From: Canna indica
Lineage: Eukaryota; Streptophyta; Magnoliopsida; Zingiberales; Cannaceae
Length of the DNA stretch: 64,000 nucleotides
Assembly (NCBI GenBank): GCA_034359265.1
Contig: CP136893.1
Location: 20,592,001-20,656,000, forward strand
Direction of reading: 5' to 3'
Part shown: positions 34,001 through 44,274 of the stretch, one piece after another
Layout: every line of letters starts with the position of its first letter
Numbering within the stretch: the first letter of the stretch is position 1
Translations under genes and position numbers: made by a program
The notes under the pieces: model-generated
Databases searched by the model: none
Told to the model about the DNA's origin: nothing
What the model saw: only the letters and a program-made list of their open reading frames with translations

Positions 34001-36129
34001 GTATGGTAAGTATATTTTCAGAATATGTAGAAAATATCATAGAAATATTTGTGGATGATTTCACAGTCTATGATAATTCTTTTGATGAATGTTTGAAAAA
34101 TCTAACAATGGTGCTCAAGAGGTGTTTAGAAACAAATCTAGTTTTAAATTATGAGAAGTGTCATTTCATGGTTGATCAAGGTTTAATCTTAGGACATGTT
34201 GTATCTTCCAAAGGGATTAAGGTAGATAAAGCAAAAACTGATGTTATTAAATCTCTACCTTACCCCGTGAGTGTACGGGAAGTACGATCTCTTTTGGGAC
34301 ATGCAGGTTTCTACCGGCGTTTTATAAAGGATTTTTCCAAGATCACTCAACCCCTATGTCGGCTACTGCAAAAGGAGATGGCATTCGAGTTTGATGACAT
34401 GTGCAAACAAGCATTTGATTCCTTGAAAGAGAAATTAGTTTCGGCACCCATCATTCAACCACCAAACTGGAATCTTCCTTTTGAGATCATGTGTGATGCA
34501 AGTAACCATGCTATAGGGGCTGTCCTTGGACAGAGAATTGAAAAGAATCCACATGTTATATATTATGTCTCAAAGATGCTCGATGATGCCCAATGCAACT
34601 ATTCGACAACAGAAAAAGAACTCTTAGCTATTGTTTTTACTTTAGAAAAATTTCGTTCTTATTTACTTGGGACTAAAGTTATTGTCTATTCTGATCATGC
34701 AGTTCTAAAGTATTTGCTTAAGAAGAAGAAAGCAAAACCAAGGTTGATACGTTGGATACTTTTAATGCAGAAATTTGATTTAGAAATTCGAGACAAAAAG
34801 GGAACAAAAAACTTAGTTGTTGATCATCTTAGTCAACTACTCGTAGACGGAGAATCTCTACCTTTAAGAGATGACTTCCCAGATGAACATCTTTTCTCTA
34901 TTCAGGAAATAAATCCCTGGTATGCTGATATTGTCAATTATTTGGTTGCAGGTTCATTCCCCAATGAGTTAACTAGAGATAAAAAGGATAAAATCAAAAG
35001 AGATGCTAGGTACTATGTCTGGGATGAACCATACTTGTGGAAGCATTGCTCAGATCAGATTATTAGAAGATGCGTTTCCGAAACAGAGGTTCCCTCTATT
35101 CGGTAGTTTTGTCACTCATATGCATGTGGAGGTCATTTCAGACCTAAGAGAACAACCCGTAAGGTATTGGAAAGTGGTTTATTTTGGCCCTTTTTATTTC
35201 GCGATTCATATCTGTTTTGCAAGTCTCATGAAAACTGTCAACGAATTGGAAATTTGGGACATAGAGACCAAATGCTGCTTTCACCAATCCTAGTTTGTGA
35301 AATATTTAATGTGTGGGGAATCGATTTCATGGGACCATTCCCCTCTTCATTTGGTTATATTTACATTATTTTGGCTGTAGACTATGTCTCGAAATGGGTA
35401 GAAGCTAAAGCTACTCAGAATGACAACGCTAAGGCTGTGGTAGATTTTGTCAAATCTCATATTTTTGTCAGGTTCGAAACGCCAAGGGCTATAATCAATG
35501 ACCGAGGTACTCATTTCTGTAAAAAAGTGGTAGAGGCTCTCTTGAAAAGATACAATGTTACTCATCGCACCTCTACAGCTTATCACCCTCAAACTAATGG
35601 TCAAGCTGAGGTGTCCAATAGGGAGATCAAGTCCATACTTGAGAAAATAGTCAATTCCAATAGAAAAGATTGGATCTTGCGACTGGATGACGCGCTATGG
35701 GCCTATTGGATAGCATACAAAACTCCCATAGGGATGTCCCCTTTCCGACTAGTGTTTGGAAAATTATGTCACTTACCTGTTGAATTAGAGCACAAAGCAT
35801 ATTGAGCTATTAAAAATTGCAACATGAAGATGGATGAGGCAGGAGAACACATAAAATTACAACTTCAAGAGTTGGAAGAAATTCGAAATGACGCTTACGA
35901 GAGCTCAAGGATTTACAAAGAAAAAAACAAGGCTTTCCATGATCAAAAGATTTCCTGGAAGCAATTTTTAATTGGGCAAAAAGTCTTGCTGTATCATTCT
36001 CATTTAAAGTTCTTTCCTGGTAGGTTGAAGACATTCACTTGGAGGATCCAACTCGAAACCCATAAACTGCAGCAAAGTTTGGCCCATGACAAAGAACAGG
36101 GTGCTTCTGGGAGACAACCCAGGGATTAG
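31036..36129 (+). pseudogene. Gag-Pol polyprotein, Athila-type, with nonsense and frameshift mutations
   Basis: Frame from ATG 31036. Gag: ITYPELEVNFELK, DPHKHLKEFHVVCSTMKPHG, then a CCHC knuckle CEICTVMGHLTDMC (about 31792-31833). Protease: CDLGASINVMP (32710-32740) and EILLGRPFL. Reverse transcriptase: WVSPVQVVPKK, VCIDYRKLN, and IFVDDFTVY with the catalytic DD (near 34050). RNase [15 protein letters not shown] to [11 protein letters not shown]. Integrase: zinc-binding [17 protein letters not shown], then [21 protein letters not shown] for the DDE triad. Damage: stops at 31273 (TGA), 31723, 31990, 32104, 32251, 33109, 35104 and 35803, and a frame change near 33545 that reverts near 33960. 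Several look like CGA to TGA or TGG to TGA transitions, typical of methylated repeats. The catalytic motifs are otherwise conserved, so loss was fairly recent. Confidence 0.92.
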
Positions 36130-36515
36130 GTGTGCCCACGCCTTAAACTCATAACAACTGCAGTAGAGTCTGACCCAGGACAAAAAACAGGGCGCTTCTG
36201 GGTGGCAACCCAGGGATTAGGCGTGCCCGCGCCTTAAACTCATAACAACTGCAGCAGAGTCTGACCCAGGATAGAAAACAGGGCGCTTCTGGGAGGCAAC
36301 CCAGGGATTAGGCATGCCCGCGCCTTAAACTTATAACAACTGCAACAGAGTCTGGCCTAGGACAGAAAACATGACGCTTCTGGGAGGCAACCCAGGGATT
36401 AGGCGTGCCCACGCCTTAAACTTATAACAACTGCAACAGAGTCTGGCCCAGGACAGAAAACATGACGCTTCTGGGAGGCAACCCAGGGATTAGGCGTGCC
36501 CACGCCTTATTTCTC
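36065..36515 (+). repeat. 91-bp tandem repeat, five copies, 3' region of the Athila-type element
   Basis: The landmark GGGATTAGG recurs at 36122, 36213, 36304, 36395 and 36486, exactly 91 bases apart. Each unit includes CTTCTGGGAGGCAACCCAGG, which can fold, and GTGCCCACGCCTTA. Confidence 0.95.
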
Positions 36516-36909
36516 TTAGCATTTCAAATTTAGCATTAAACGTACTCACATCAACCCCTCATTTTATTTAATCTATCATCTAATTCGAATTTTTCATTGA
36601 AATTGCAGGTAAACAAAGCTTAACGCCCATGGTGGAATTAAAAAAAAAGAAAAGAAAAGAAAAGAAAAGAAAAAGCAACAGGTTAAGGGGGGTTAACGGG
36701 TGTGTACCCGTGTCCAATTCAAATGACCCGAGCACACCCTAATTTTTTTCCCCTCACCCGACTTCACTGACACCTCCCTCCTCTTCGCCGATCGTCGTTC
36801 ACCTCCTCGCTACTGCTCGCTGCCCTCCTCAACCAGCCACCGACTTCCTCCACTCCGATGGCAGCACTAGTGCCACCACCGACTTCTTCACCTAATTTAA
36901 TGTTCTTTC
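36516..36909 (+). other. 3' internal remainder of the Athila-type element
   Basis: Non-coding sequence with a GAAAA microsatellite (about 36640-36675) and a C/T-rich stretch (36750-36890), followed by the scrap of 3' LTR. Confidence 0.55.
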
Positions 36910-36951
36910 TCAAAAACATTAAATCAGAATATTTGGATGTTAGTTTATTGC

Positions 36952-37001
36952 CATCTCCCCTTCTAGTGTTGCCATTTTACCAACTATTTGGTGCGAGTCA
37001 G
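36952..37001 (+). repeat. Displaced copy of the sequence preceding the 5' LTR
   Basis: Fifty bases match 29566-29614 with one inserted base: the end of Copia LTR 3, its ATTTG duplication and the flank GGTGCGAGTCAG. It is fused directly to the 3' LTR scrap, sharing CAT at the joint. Confidence 0.9.
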
Positions 37002-37079
37002 CTCGATTTTGATACCTAGGATCGTAAAATCGTCCGAGTTTACGAGTTGACTCATGATTTTGATAACCATTCAAGTCAG

Positions 37080-37395
37080 AATATGTTTGAGATGGAGGTA
37101 ATGAAAATTGGAATCTTCTATACATGAGGTGTGTCGTGTTTGTATATATTGTAGGATGATGGATGATTGGTGATGATGCCGCCCGATAATCTCGTTGGGA
37201 TATTGCTTAGACTGGGTCGAGATTGATGTTGGAGATGTCGGGCTCGTAATGACGAATCTCTTATAATTAATTAGGACACGAATGTCCTTGTATGGATGGA
37301 TGGAGCCCCCGGGCCAAGTCGTCAGGCTTGACTCAAGTTTGGTTCATGAGTTTGGGCATTTTTGGGCCTAATTCGGCCGGGTCCAAAAGTACTAG
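37080..37395 (-). mobile_element. LTR remnant, distal part (interrupted by the CACTA element)
   Basis: The reverse complement matches the LTR at 12211-12540 (CTCATGAA, GGACA..GTCCT, ATTACGAGCC, AGATTATCGGG). Its first 14 bases lie beyond the CACTA at 44675-44688 (TGTGGACTGTACTA), so the CACTA inserted very close to the LTR start. Confidence 0.7.
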
Positions 37396-37419
37396 CACTA
37401 CTAGAAACTTGGACTTCAG

Positions 37420-37710
37420 CAACGGCTATCAGCAACGGCCGCTCAAGCCGTTGCTATTTGCAACGGCATTCTTACGGCCGCCCGAGCCGTTGCAGATATC
37501 TGTATCTGCAACGGCGTTCTAACGAAAAACCGAGCCGTTGCTGATTATTTTAATTATCAGCAACGGCTTTCGGACGGAAAGGCTAGCCGTTGCTGATTTT
37601 TTAATTTTCAGCAACGGCTTTCTAACGGATAAGTGAGCCGTTGCTGATGATAACTTATCAGCAACGGCTTTCTAACGGGAGAGTGAGCCGTTGCTGATAA
37701 GTTTATATAG
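37420..37710 (+). repeat. 5' subterminal repeats of the CACTA element
   Basis: Repeated CAGCAACGGC and its complement CCGTTGCTGA alternate at about 20-50-bp spacing. The same motif lies in the 3' subterminal region and in the other two CACTA elements. The following 37711-38040 is GC-rich, presumably the transcribed leader. Confidence 0.9.
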
Positions 37711-38154
37711 GGCACGCTCTCGCGCCCGACCCTTCTTCCTCCCGCTGCTGCCGCCGCCGCCTCCTGCCGAGAACTTCGCCGCTGCTGCCGTTGCTGCCGA
37801 CGCCGACGCCTCTCGCCGACGCCTCTCGCCGACGCGCCGCTGCCGCTGCTGCCGGTATGTTGATCGGCCGGCCTATACGGTTTCGGCCGGAGATGTTAAA
37901 ATCCGACCGAAACCCTATTTCTAGGGTTTCGGCCGGCGGCGGTCGGCCTATGGCCGCCGCCGGACCTTCTACAGTGGCCGGACAGTGTGTCCGGCCACTG
38001 TACGCCGGCGCCGGAGGGTGGACTCCGGCGCCGGAATATATATATATATATATATTGTTTTTGAAATTGTTAATTAATTATTTTATAAATGTTAATTAAT
38101 TGTTTAGATTAATTGTTTAATTTGTTAGATTAATTATTAGGGTTTAGATTAATT

Positions 38155-38388
38155 TCGGACACGCGCCGGAATCGTCCAATTCGGACTCGCGCCGGAATCG
38201 TCCAATTCGGACTCGCGCCGGAATCGTCCAATTCGGACTCGCGCCGGAATCGTCCACTTCGGACGCGCGCCGGAATCGTCCAATTCGGACGCGCGCCGGA
38301 ATCGTCCACTTCGGACGCGCGCCGGAATCGTCCAATTCGGACTCGCGCCGGAATCGTCCACTTCGGACGCGCGCCGAAATCGTCCAAT
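38155..38388 (+). repeat. 26-bp GC-rich tandem repeat, nine copies
   Basis: Nine units of TCGGACTCGCGCCGGAATCG plus TCCAAT or TCCACT, perfectly phased. It lies in the presumed TNP2 leader. A diverged equivalent is found at 63690-63815 in the second CACTA. Confidence 0.95.
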
Positions 38389-38585
38389 ATGGACTCGAAC
38401 TGTCTCAAAACATTTAGAAAATAATCATCCATCCGACGAGTTGATATGTTTCACGTACGCATCGATCAGTCGGATATGATTTAGCAAAACCTTAGATCCG
38501 TTCGGGGATTGTATGTTCGTGTAAAAGAAGTAGATGATCTTTTATACGACGTACAATTCTTGAATTGTCCCTGATTGGATAATTT

Positions 38586-38793
38586 GGGAATATAGTTATT
38601 TGTACTGCACTTACGTTTTTATTTTAACTGTTAACTAATTATTCTAAATTTCGGCAACATCTCTCTTGTTCTCCGATACGCGCCCAGATGATATGCGTAT
38701 TCGGAGAACTGTAGGGAGATGCTGTCGAAATTTAGAATAATTAGTTAACAGTTAAAATAAAAACGTAAGTGCAGTACGAATAACATAAATCCC
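38586..38793 (+). other. Large near-perfect inverted repeat (foldback) upstream of TNP2
   Basis: Left arm 38586-38678 and right arm about 38699-38793 pair over about 90 bases with few mismatches. The central TGCACTTACGTTTTTATTTT / AAAATAAAAACGTAAGTGCA section and beyond is perfect for more than 60 bp. The loop is short, around CGCCCAGATGATATGCG. It ends about 65 bases before the TNP2 start. A diverged foldback lies at the matching position of the second CACTA (about 63304-63500). Confidence 0.95.
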
Positions 38794-38858
38794 GAATGGA
38801 ATAGGACCATCTCACCTAAAGACATTAACCAAAGAAATTGTCATTGATTGACAGAATC

Positions 38859-41800
38859 ATGTCGGCTGATCGAAGTTGGATGTACCGACGTTTTGATCAT
38901 GGAGCTTTAACGAATGAGTTTCGATTAGGCGTAACGTACTTCCTAAATTTCGCCTATTCGAATCGGAATTTCGTTAGCATGGGTGATCAAATCCGATGTC
39001 CGTGCCGCATTTGTTCGAATGGCCGATTTTTGGATCGGGAGACTGTCACTCTGCATCTATATACCAAAGGATTTACACCAAGATATTTTCTATGGACTTG
39101 TCACGGGGAGTCACGCGAAGTCGGGACGTCGAGCAATCCTGTCGTTCAGACATATGGTGAATCTTCCTCTGCTGGTGCTTCTTCATCCGGTCAATGTAAT
39201 CCTTATAGAACTATGATACTTGATAGTCTTGGGGGTCAATTCCACCTGAATGATAATGTTGATCGGCCAGTTCTTCAGACATCAGTCCCACCAGATACTA
39301 CAGCGGTTGATATCACAGAAGTAGGGGCTGCGGTAGAGATTGAATTACCGAATAAAGAAGCTGCAGAATTTTACGAGATGTTGAAAGCTGCCGATGAACC
39401 TTTGTATGAGAATTGTCCTAAATACACTAGGTTTTCAGCAATGACACAGCTCTTAAACATCAAGGCCGATTGTAATATCAGCGGAGTTGCGTATGATCGG
39501 ATTGCTGGATTGATTAATGGAATGCTGCCTACTGATAACAAGTTTGAGCCTACTTTTTATAAGACTAAAAAGCTAATGAGAAAATTGGGGCTTGGGTACG
39601 AAAAAATACACGCGTGCCAAAATAACTGCATTTTATATTATAAAGAAAATATGCAGTTGGATAAATGCCCTGTATGTCAACACCCTCGTTACAAGGAGAA
39701 GAAATCGGTCCGACAGAAAAATATCCCGTTTAAGGTGCTTCGGTATTTTCCACTAACACCGAGGCTTCAAAGATTATTCATGTCGGAAAAGACAGCCCCC
39801 TACATGAGTTGGCATGCAAGAAGTCGTGATGATACAGTAATGACTCATCCATCTGACAGTGAAGCATGGAAACATTTGGATACATGTTATCCTTCATTTG
39901 CTATGGATACTAGAAATATCAGATTGGGATTGTGCACAGATGGTTTTAATCCGTTTGGGCATTCTGCAACTCCTTATTCAGTTTGGCCAGTGCTGCTGAC
40001 AGTTTATAATTTGCCACCGTCAATGTGCATGAAAGATGAATTTATTTATCTTTCGATGATTATTCCGGGTCCTAAGGGTCCGCGAAAAGAAATTGACATA
40101 TTTCTCAGACCCTTGATAGATGAATTGAAAACATTGTGGACTGAGGGAGCTGTCACTTATGATTGTCATCGGAAGCAAAACTTCAATTTAAAGGCCGCGG
40201 TCTTGTGGACAATCAATGATTTCCCCGCGTACGGCATGTTGTCGGGTTGGAGCACTCACGGCCGACTCTCTTGCCCGTATTGTATGGAACACTCTAAATC
40301 AATCAGTCTTCAGAACGGACGAAAAATCTCATTCTTTGATTGTCATCGTCGATTCCTACCGGTTCATCACCAGTATCGAAGGAATCGTAATAAATTTACT
40401 AAGGGCAGAGTCGAAAGAGATGGGCCACCACCGATGTTGTCTGGTGAACAAATGTTAGCACGTGTTTCAGCACTTCCAGATATAGTATTTGGTCGCAATG
40501 AAAGAGTGTCAGGTTTTGGCCAAACACACAACTGGGTGAAAAAAAGTATCTTTTGGGAATTGCCCTATTGGAGTTCATTATTGATTCGACATAATTTAGA
40601 TGTCATGCACATTGAAAAAAATGTGTTTGATAATATTTTCAACACTGTGATGGATATTTCTGGAAAAACTAAAGATAATGTCAAAGCCCGACATGATCTG
40701 AAAATACTTTGTAAAAGACCAGAGTTGGAGTTACAAGAGGTCAACGGACGATATCTGAAACCGAAGGCCCTATATGTGTTAAATAAACAACAGATCAAAG
40801 ATGTTTGTCAATGGGTAAAAGAACTCAGATTACCCGATGGATATGCTTCAAACTTATCTCGATGTGTGAACGTCGATGATTGCAAAATATCAGGGATGAA
40901 GAGCCATGATTGTCATGTATTCATGCAGAGATTACTTCCGATCGCATTTCGAGATCTTCTACCTGATAATATTTGGGGTCCGTTGACTGAATTAAGTATG
41001 TTTTTTAGAAGCATCTGTGCAAATGTCCTTCGAGTCGAAGATATGTCAACACTTGAAAATAATATTGTTGAAATCATATGCAAGCTGGAGCAGTTTTTCC
41101 CTCCTGCATTTTTTGACTCGATGGAGCATCTACCGATACACTTGGCATACGAGGCACGAGTTGGTGGCCCCGTTCAATATCGTTGGATGTACTTATTTGA
41201 AAGATACATGAATCGTCTGAAGAAAAAAGTAAAGAACACCGCAGCTGTTGAAGGATCAATATCTGAATCGTATATCATCCAAGAAATTTCAACATTCTGC
41301 TCATTTTACTTTGAATCGACAGTACAGACAAGATTTGATCGTCTTCCACGTAACGACGATGGGGGTGTTCGACATTCAGATGGACGTTTAAATATATTTT
41401 GTCACTCTGGTCGTGCTTTTGGTTCTCGTCCATCTCGACACTTAAGCGATGAAGAGTATCATTTGGCACACTTGTATGTATTACTCAATTGTCCAGAGAT
41501 TGAACAATTCATTGAAATATTTGACATTGAGATGGTGCAAAAATACTCTATTCACAACGATCAAGAATTGGAGAGATTACGGAATCGTGATTTCCCTACT
41601 TGGATTCAGACTTACAGCAAAGATCACAGAGCTGAAATAGATGAAAAAATATTTGAGTTTGTTAGTGGACCGTCGCGACTTGTGTCGTGCTATAGCGGAT
41701 ATTTTGTTAACGGGTATAAATTTCACACGGTTGAATATTCATTTGCAAAGAAGACGATGAATGCTGGGGTCTGCGTGAAAGGGACAACCTATGTTGAATG

Positions 41801-42338
41801 TGATATGGATTTTTATGGACTGATTGAAGAAGTGATAGAGTTGCACTACTTCGGCTTGAAATCAGTGATCCTATTTAGATGTCATTGGTTCGATACAACA
41901 GAAAGGGGCATGAAAGTTCATCCAAAATACAAACTTGTTGAGGTTAATTATAAATCGAAATTGGCAGCAAATGAGCCTTTTATATTGGCATCACAAGCCG
42001 AACAAGTATATTACGCGAAGTATCCAGCTCGAAATAAAGATAGAGCAGATTGGCGTGTAGTCTGTAAGACAAAAGGTAGAGGAAAAATTGATCCGATAGT
42101 AGGAGAAAATGATCCTCCTGGTTTCTATCAAGAAGAAGATATTCCTGCTGTGGATCGTATTATTCCAATACTCGAGGATGCAGACACAACGTCAATTCAA
42201 TTAGAAGTTGAATATGCTGATGATGACGATCATGAAATTGAGGAAGCTGAAGATGAAGAAGATGAAGAAGAGGAAGAAGAGGAAGAAGAGGAAGAAGAAG
42301 AAGAATTCGAAGACTATTATTCAGATGATGAAGAATAA
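38859..42338 (+). CDS. TNP2: CACTA transposase TNP2 (TnpD-like)
   Basis: One uninterrupted frame of 1,159 residues from ATG 38859; the frame extends upstream without an ATG, so this is the first methionine (MSADRSWMYRRF). It acts with the second transposase on the element ends to excise and reinsert the DNA in the nucleus. Domains in order: transposase-associated zinc domain (about 5-70, CPCRICSN), Transposase_21 (about 320-540, LGLCTDGFNPFGHS, MIIPGPKGPRKEIDIFLRPL), HNLDVMHIEKNVFDN (about 577), DUF4218 (about 690-810) and DUF4216 (about 945-1025, FRCHWFDTT). The C-terminus is an acidic tail rich in E/D from about 1110. Length is usual for plant TNP2. No stops or frameshifts are seen, in contrast to the copy at 60258-63236. 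Confidence 0.95.
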   Translation: MSADRSWMYRRFDHGALTNEFRLGVTYFLNFAYSNRNFVSMGDQIRCPCRICSNGRFLDRETVTLHLYTKGFTPRYFLWTCHGESREVGTSSNPVVQTYGESSSAGASSSGQCNPYRTMILDSLGGQFHLNDNVDRPVLQTSVPPDTTAVDITEVGAAVEIELPNKEAAEFYEMLKAADEPLYENCPKYTRFSAMTQLLNIKADCNISGVAYDRIAGLINGMLPTDNKFEPTFYKTKKLMRKLGLGYEKIHACQNNCILYYKENMQLDKCPVCQHPRYKEKKSVRQKNIPFKVLRYFPLTPRLQRLFMSEKTAPYMSWHARSRDDTVMTHPSDSEAWKHLDTCYPSFAMDTRNIRLGLCTDGFNPFGHSATPYSVWPVLLTVYNLPPSMCMKDEFIYLSMIIPGPKGPRKEIDIFLRPLIDELKTLWTEGAVTYDCHRKQNFNLKAAVLWTINDFPAYGMLSGWSTHGRLSCPYCMEHSKSISLQNGRKISFFDCHRRFLPVHHQYRRNRNKFTKGRVERDGPPPMLSGEQMLARVSALPDIVFGRNERVSGFGQTHNWVKKSIFWELPYWSSLLIRHNLDVMHIEKNVFDNIFNTVMDISGKTKDNVKARHDLKILCKRPELELQEVNGRYLKPKALYVLNKQQIKDVCQWVKELRLPDGYASNLSRCVNVDDCKISGMKSHDCHVFMQRLLPIAFRDLLPDNIWGPLTELSMFFRSICANVLRVEDMSTLENNIVEIICKLEQFFPPAFFDSMEHLPIHLAYEARVGGPVQYRWMYLFERYMNRLKKKVKNTAAVEGSISESYIIQEISTFCSFYFESTVQTRFDRLPRNDDGGVRHSDGRLNIFCHSGRAFGSRPSRHLSDEEYHLAHLYVLLNCPEIEQFIEIFDIEMVQKYSIHNDQELERLRNRDFPTWIQTYSKDHRAEIDEKIFEFVSGPSRLVSCYSGYFVNGYKFHTVEYSFAKKTMNAGVCVKGTTYVECDMDFYGLIEEVIELHYFGLKSVILFRCHWFDTTERGMKVHPKYKLVEVNYKSKLAANEPFILASQAEQVYYAKYPARNKDRADWRVVCKTKGRGKIDPIVGENDPPGFYQEEDIPAVDRIIPILEDADTTSIQLEVEYADDDDHEIEEAEDEEDEEEEEEEEEEEEEEFEDYYSDDEE

Positions 42339-42413
42339 TTGTAAAGTATATATTTTATTAAATATATCTCTACTATTTATACAATAATCTGATTATATGT
42401 CTGTTCGACAGAT

Positions 42414-43958
42414 ATGTCTGGTCGTGGTTATCGACGCAGGAGAGTTTCGGAGTCTCCGATCGGTGAGACTCCAGCACTTACTCATGCTGCTGATCCTCCT
42501 GTTGCTGATCCTCATTCCGATGATACTGCCGAGGCTAGTACATCCAGACGTAGGCGGCCACGCGGGCCGAACAGGTGGCAGCCTCCACCAGCCACAGAGT
42601 CACGTAGATTGATTAGCGTGATTGGGGAGCGGTACGTAATATATCATGAATTATGAATCATTACAAATTCATTATATCATAATATAATATTAAAATTTAT
42701 TTTTGTTGTGCAGGTTCCAGCAAGAAGAAGTGCCGAGGAGCATTTCTTCTACTATTCGACGATACATGCACGGGGCATGGCCTACGTGGTCTCACGTGCC
42801 TAGCGAGCACGTCGACATGTTATGGCGCGAGTTTGAGGCACGTATTATTATTTTTTTTACATGCATGATGATATATTAATATTGGTACTGATATTATTAT
42901 TTTGCAGGCTCGCTATACATGGGCCGAGGACCAGAGGCCCTTCATTTACGCTGCCTGGGAGGCTATTTCTCGGGCAAGGTACAACGGGCAGCTGGGGCAA
43001 GCTCGGTCCCAGGCGATGGCCCGAGCTGGGACCACTAACATCGCGGAGACTCGGGGATACGGCCCCGGTTGGATTACTCCGGATATATGGGACCAGCTCG
43101 TGGGGATATGGTCGACGGATCGATGGCAGGAGGTTTCTCGGAATGCGGCTAGAAATCGCATGTCGGGAGGAGCAGCGCGTCACACCGGCGGCTCTGTTGC
43201 ATTTGCAGTGCACGCAAACCGTATGGTAAGTATATCTTTTAACTATATATTTTATTTGTTATTATGTGTACTAATTAATGTATTTGTTTTGTAAATGTAG
43301 ACGACGGTGTCGGATGACGGGACTGTCCAGCGACCCTCCCCGATGGCAGTGTTTGAGCGGACTCACCGTCGAGCACATGGGACTGGGGAGTACATCCACA
43401 ACCGCGCTGCATACATTATGGTAATTATATATTTGTTTAAATTATTCATTATATATTTATAATTTAAGTTTTATGATAAATATTAAACAAAAAATCAAAC
43501 TCGAGTAGGAGACCTACAGCCAGACGGTGGTGCAGCGCGGGGGTACCCCCGAGGACTTTGACGCAGCATCGTGGGTCGAGGCCGCAGGTGGCTGGGACCA
43601 TGGCCGCGTATATGGCTTCGCAGATAGTGGTCATGCGCGAGCCGTACTAGGGCCACTTGGGGCACCGACCCCTCCGGTCGCTGGTGAGCGGCCGTCCACC
43701 TCTAGATCCAGTTATGATCATAGTAGCAGAATAAGGACTCTAGAGGAGACGGTCGCGCGTCAGACTGAGATGATGGAGCGTCAGAGTCAGACGATGACGA
43801 ATATAGAAGCTATGCTACGCAACTTGTCGGGTCATCCCGAAGCAGGCATCTCTTCGGCATCATCTAATCCATCATCCTCGAGTCAGTCCACGCCGGTGTA
43901 CACTCAAGCACTCCAGACCCCGCCATATGATCCAGGCCATCCTCCATCGTCATCGTGA
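42414..43958 (+). CDS. Second CACTA transposase (Transposase_24, Ptta/En/Spm family), five exons
   Basis: Exons 42414-42631, 42714-42837, 42908-43225, 43301-43420 and 43509-43958 give 1,230 nt, 409 residues, with consistent reading frame. Core motifs: WPTWSHVPSEHVDMLWREFE, the WxxARxxxSGGxxxHTGGS-like segment (here ARNRMSGGAARHTGGS) and FERTHRRAHGTGEYIHNRAA, typical of plant Transposase_24 proteins. A coiled-coil-like segment (ETVARQTEMMERQSQTM) precedes a serine-rich tail. Intron 2 appears to use GC-AG borders (GCACGT...TTGCAG), because no GT keeps the frame; the others are GT-AG. It follows TNP2 by 75 bases, as in two-gene CACTA elements. Relatives, broken, are at 50721-51918 and 58719-60185. 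It may bind the subterminal repeats. Confidence 0.85.
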
Positions 43959-44274
43959 GATTTTGTTTATATTGACTTTGTTATTCAGATATTGAACTTG
44001 TTTAATTTATATTGATTATGTTATTGAGATGTTGATACTTCAATTTTACATTTGAATTGTGTTTATACTATCGTGGATAATTATGAATATAAGTATAATT
44101 GTTTTGATGTATATATGTTGGTGTGTTTGTGATGTGTGAATGAATGTGTATGAGGTGTTTGTGATGTGTGAATGAATGTGTGTATGAGGGTATGAGTGTG
44201 TGAGTTATGTATCAGATAAATGTATCAATGTATCAATGGAAATTTGAAATTTTCAAATTTTCTGGTTGCAGGCA

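Larger units (their letters stand above)
29615..36954 (+). mobile_element. Decayed Athila-type Ty3/gypsy retrotransposon
   Basis: 5' LTR (29615-30718), primer binding site, gag, protease, reverse transcriptase/RNase H, integrase, a 91-bp tandem array in the 3' region, and only a 45-bp scrap of the 3' LTR (36910-36954). The primer site and the protein sequence type place it in the Athila/Tat group. Several nonsense codons and two frame changes show that it is inactive. The base before the LTR ends GTCAG and GTCAG recurs at 36997-37001, the likely original target duplication. Confidence 0.88.

Noticed and set aside
38155..38388. CRISPR-like array
   Set aside because: Units are directly adjacent without unique spacers and the genome is a plant; it is a tandem repeat in a transposon.
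38130..38432. Minus-strand 100-codon frame with DDSGARPNWTIPARV repeats
   Set aside because: It is a translation of the 26-bp tandem array, not a conserved protein.
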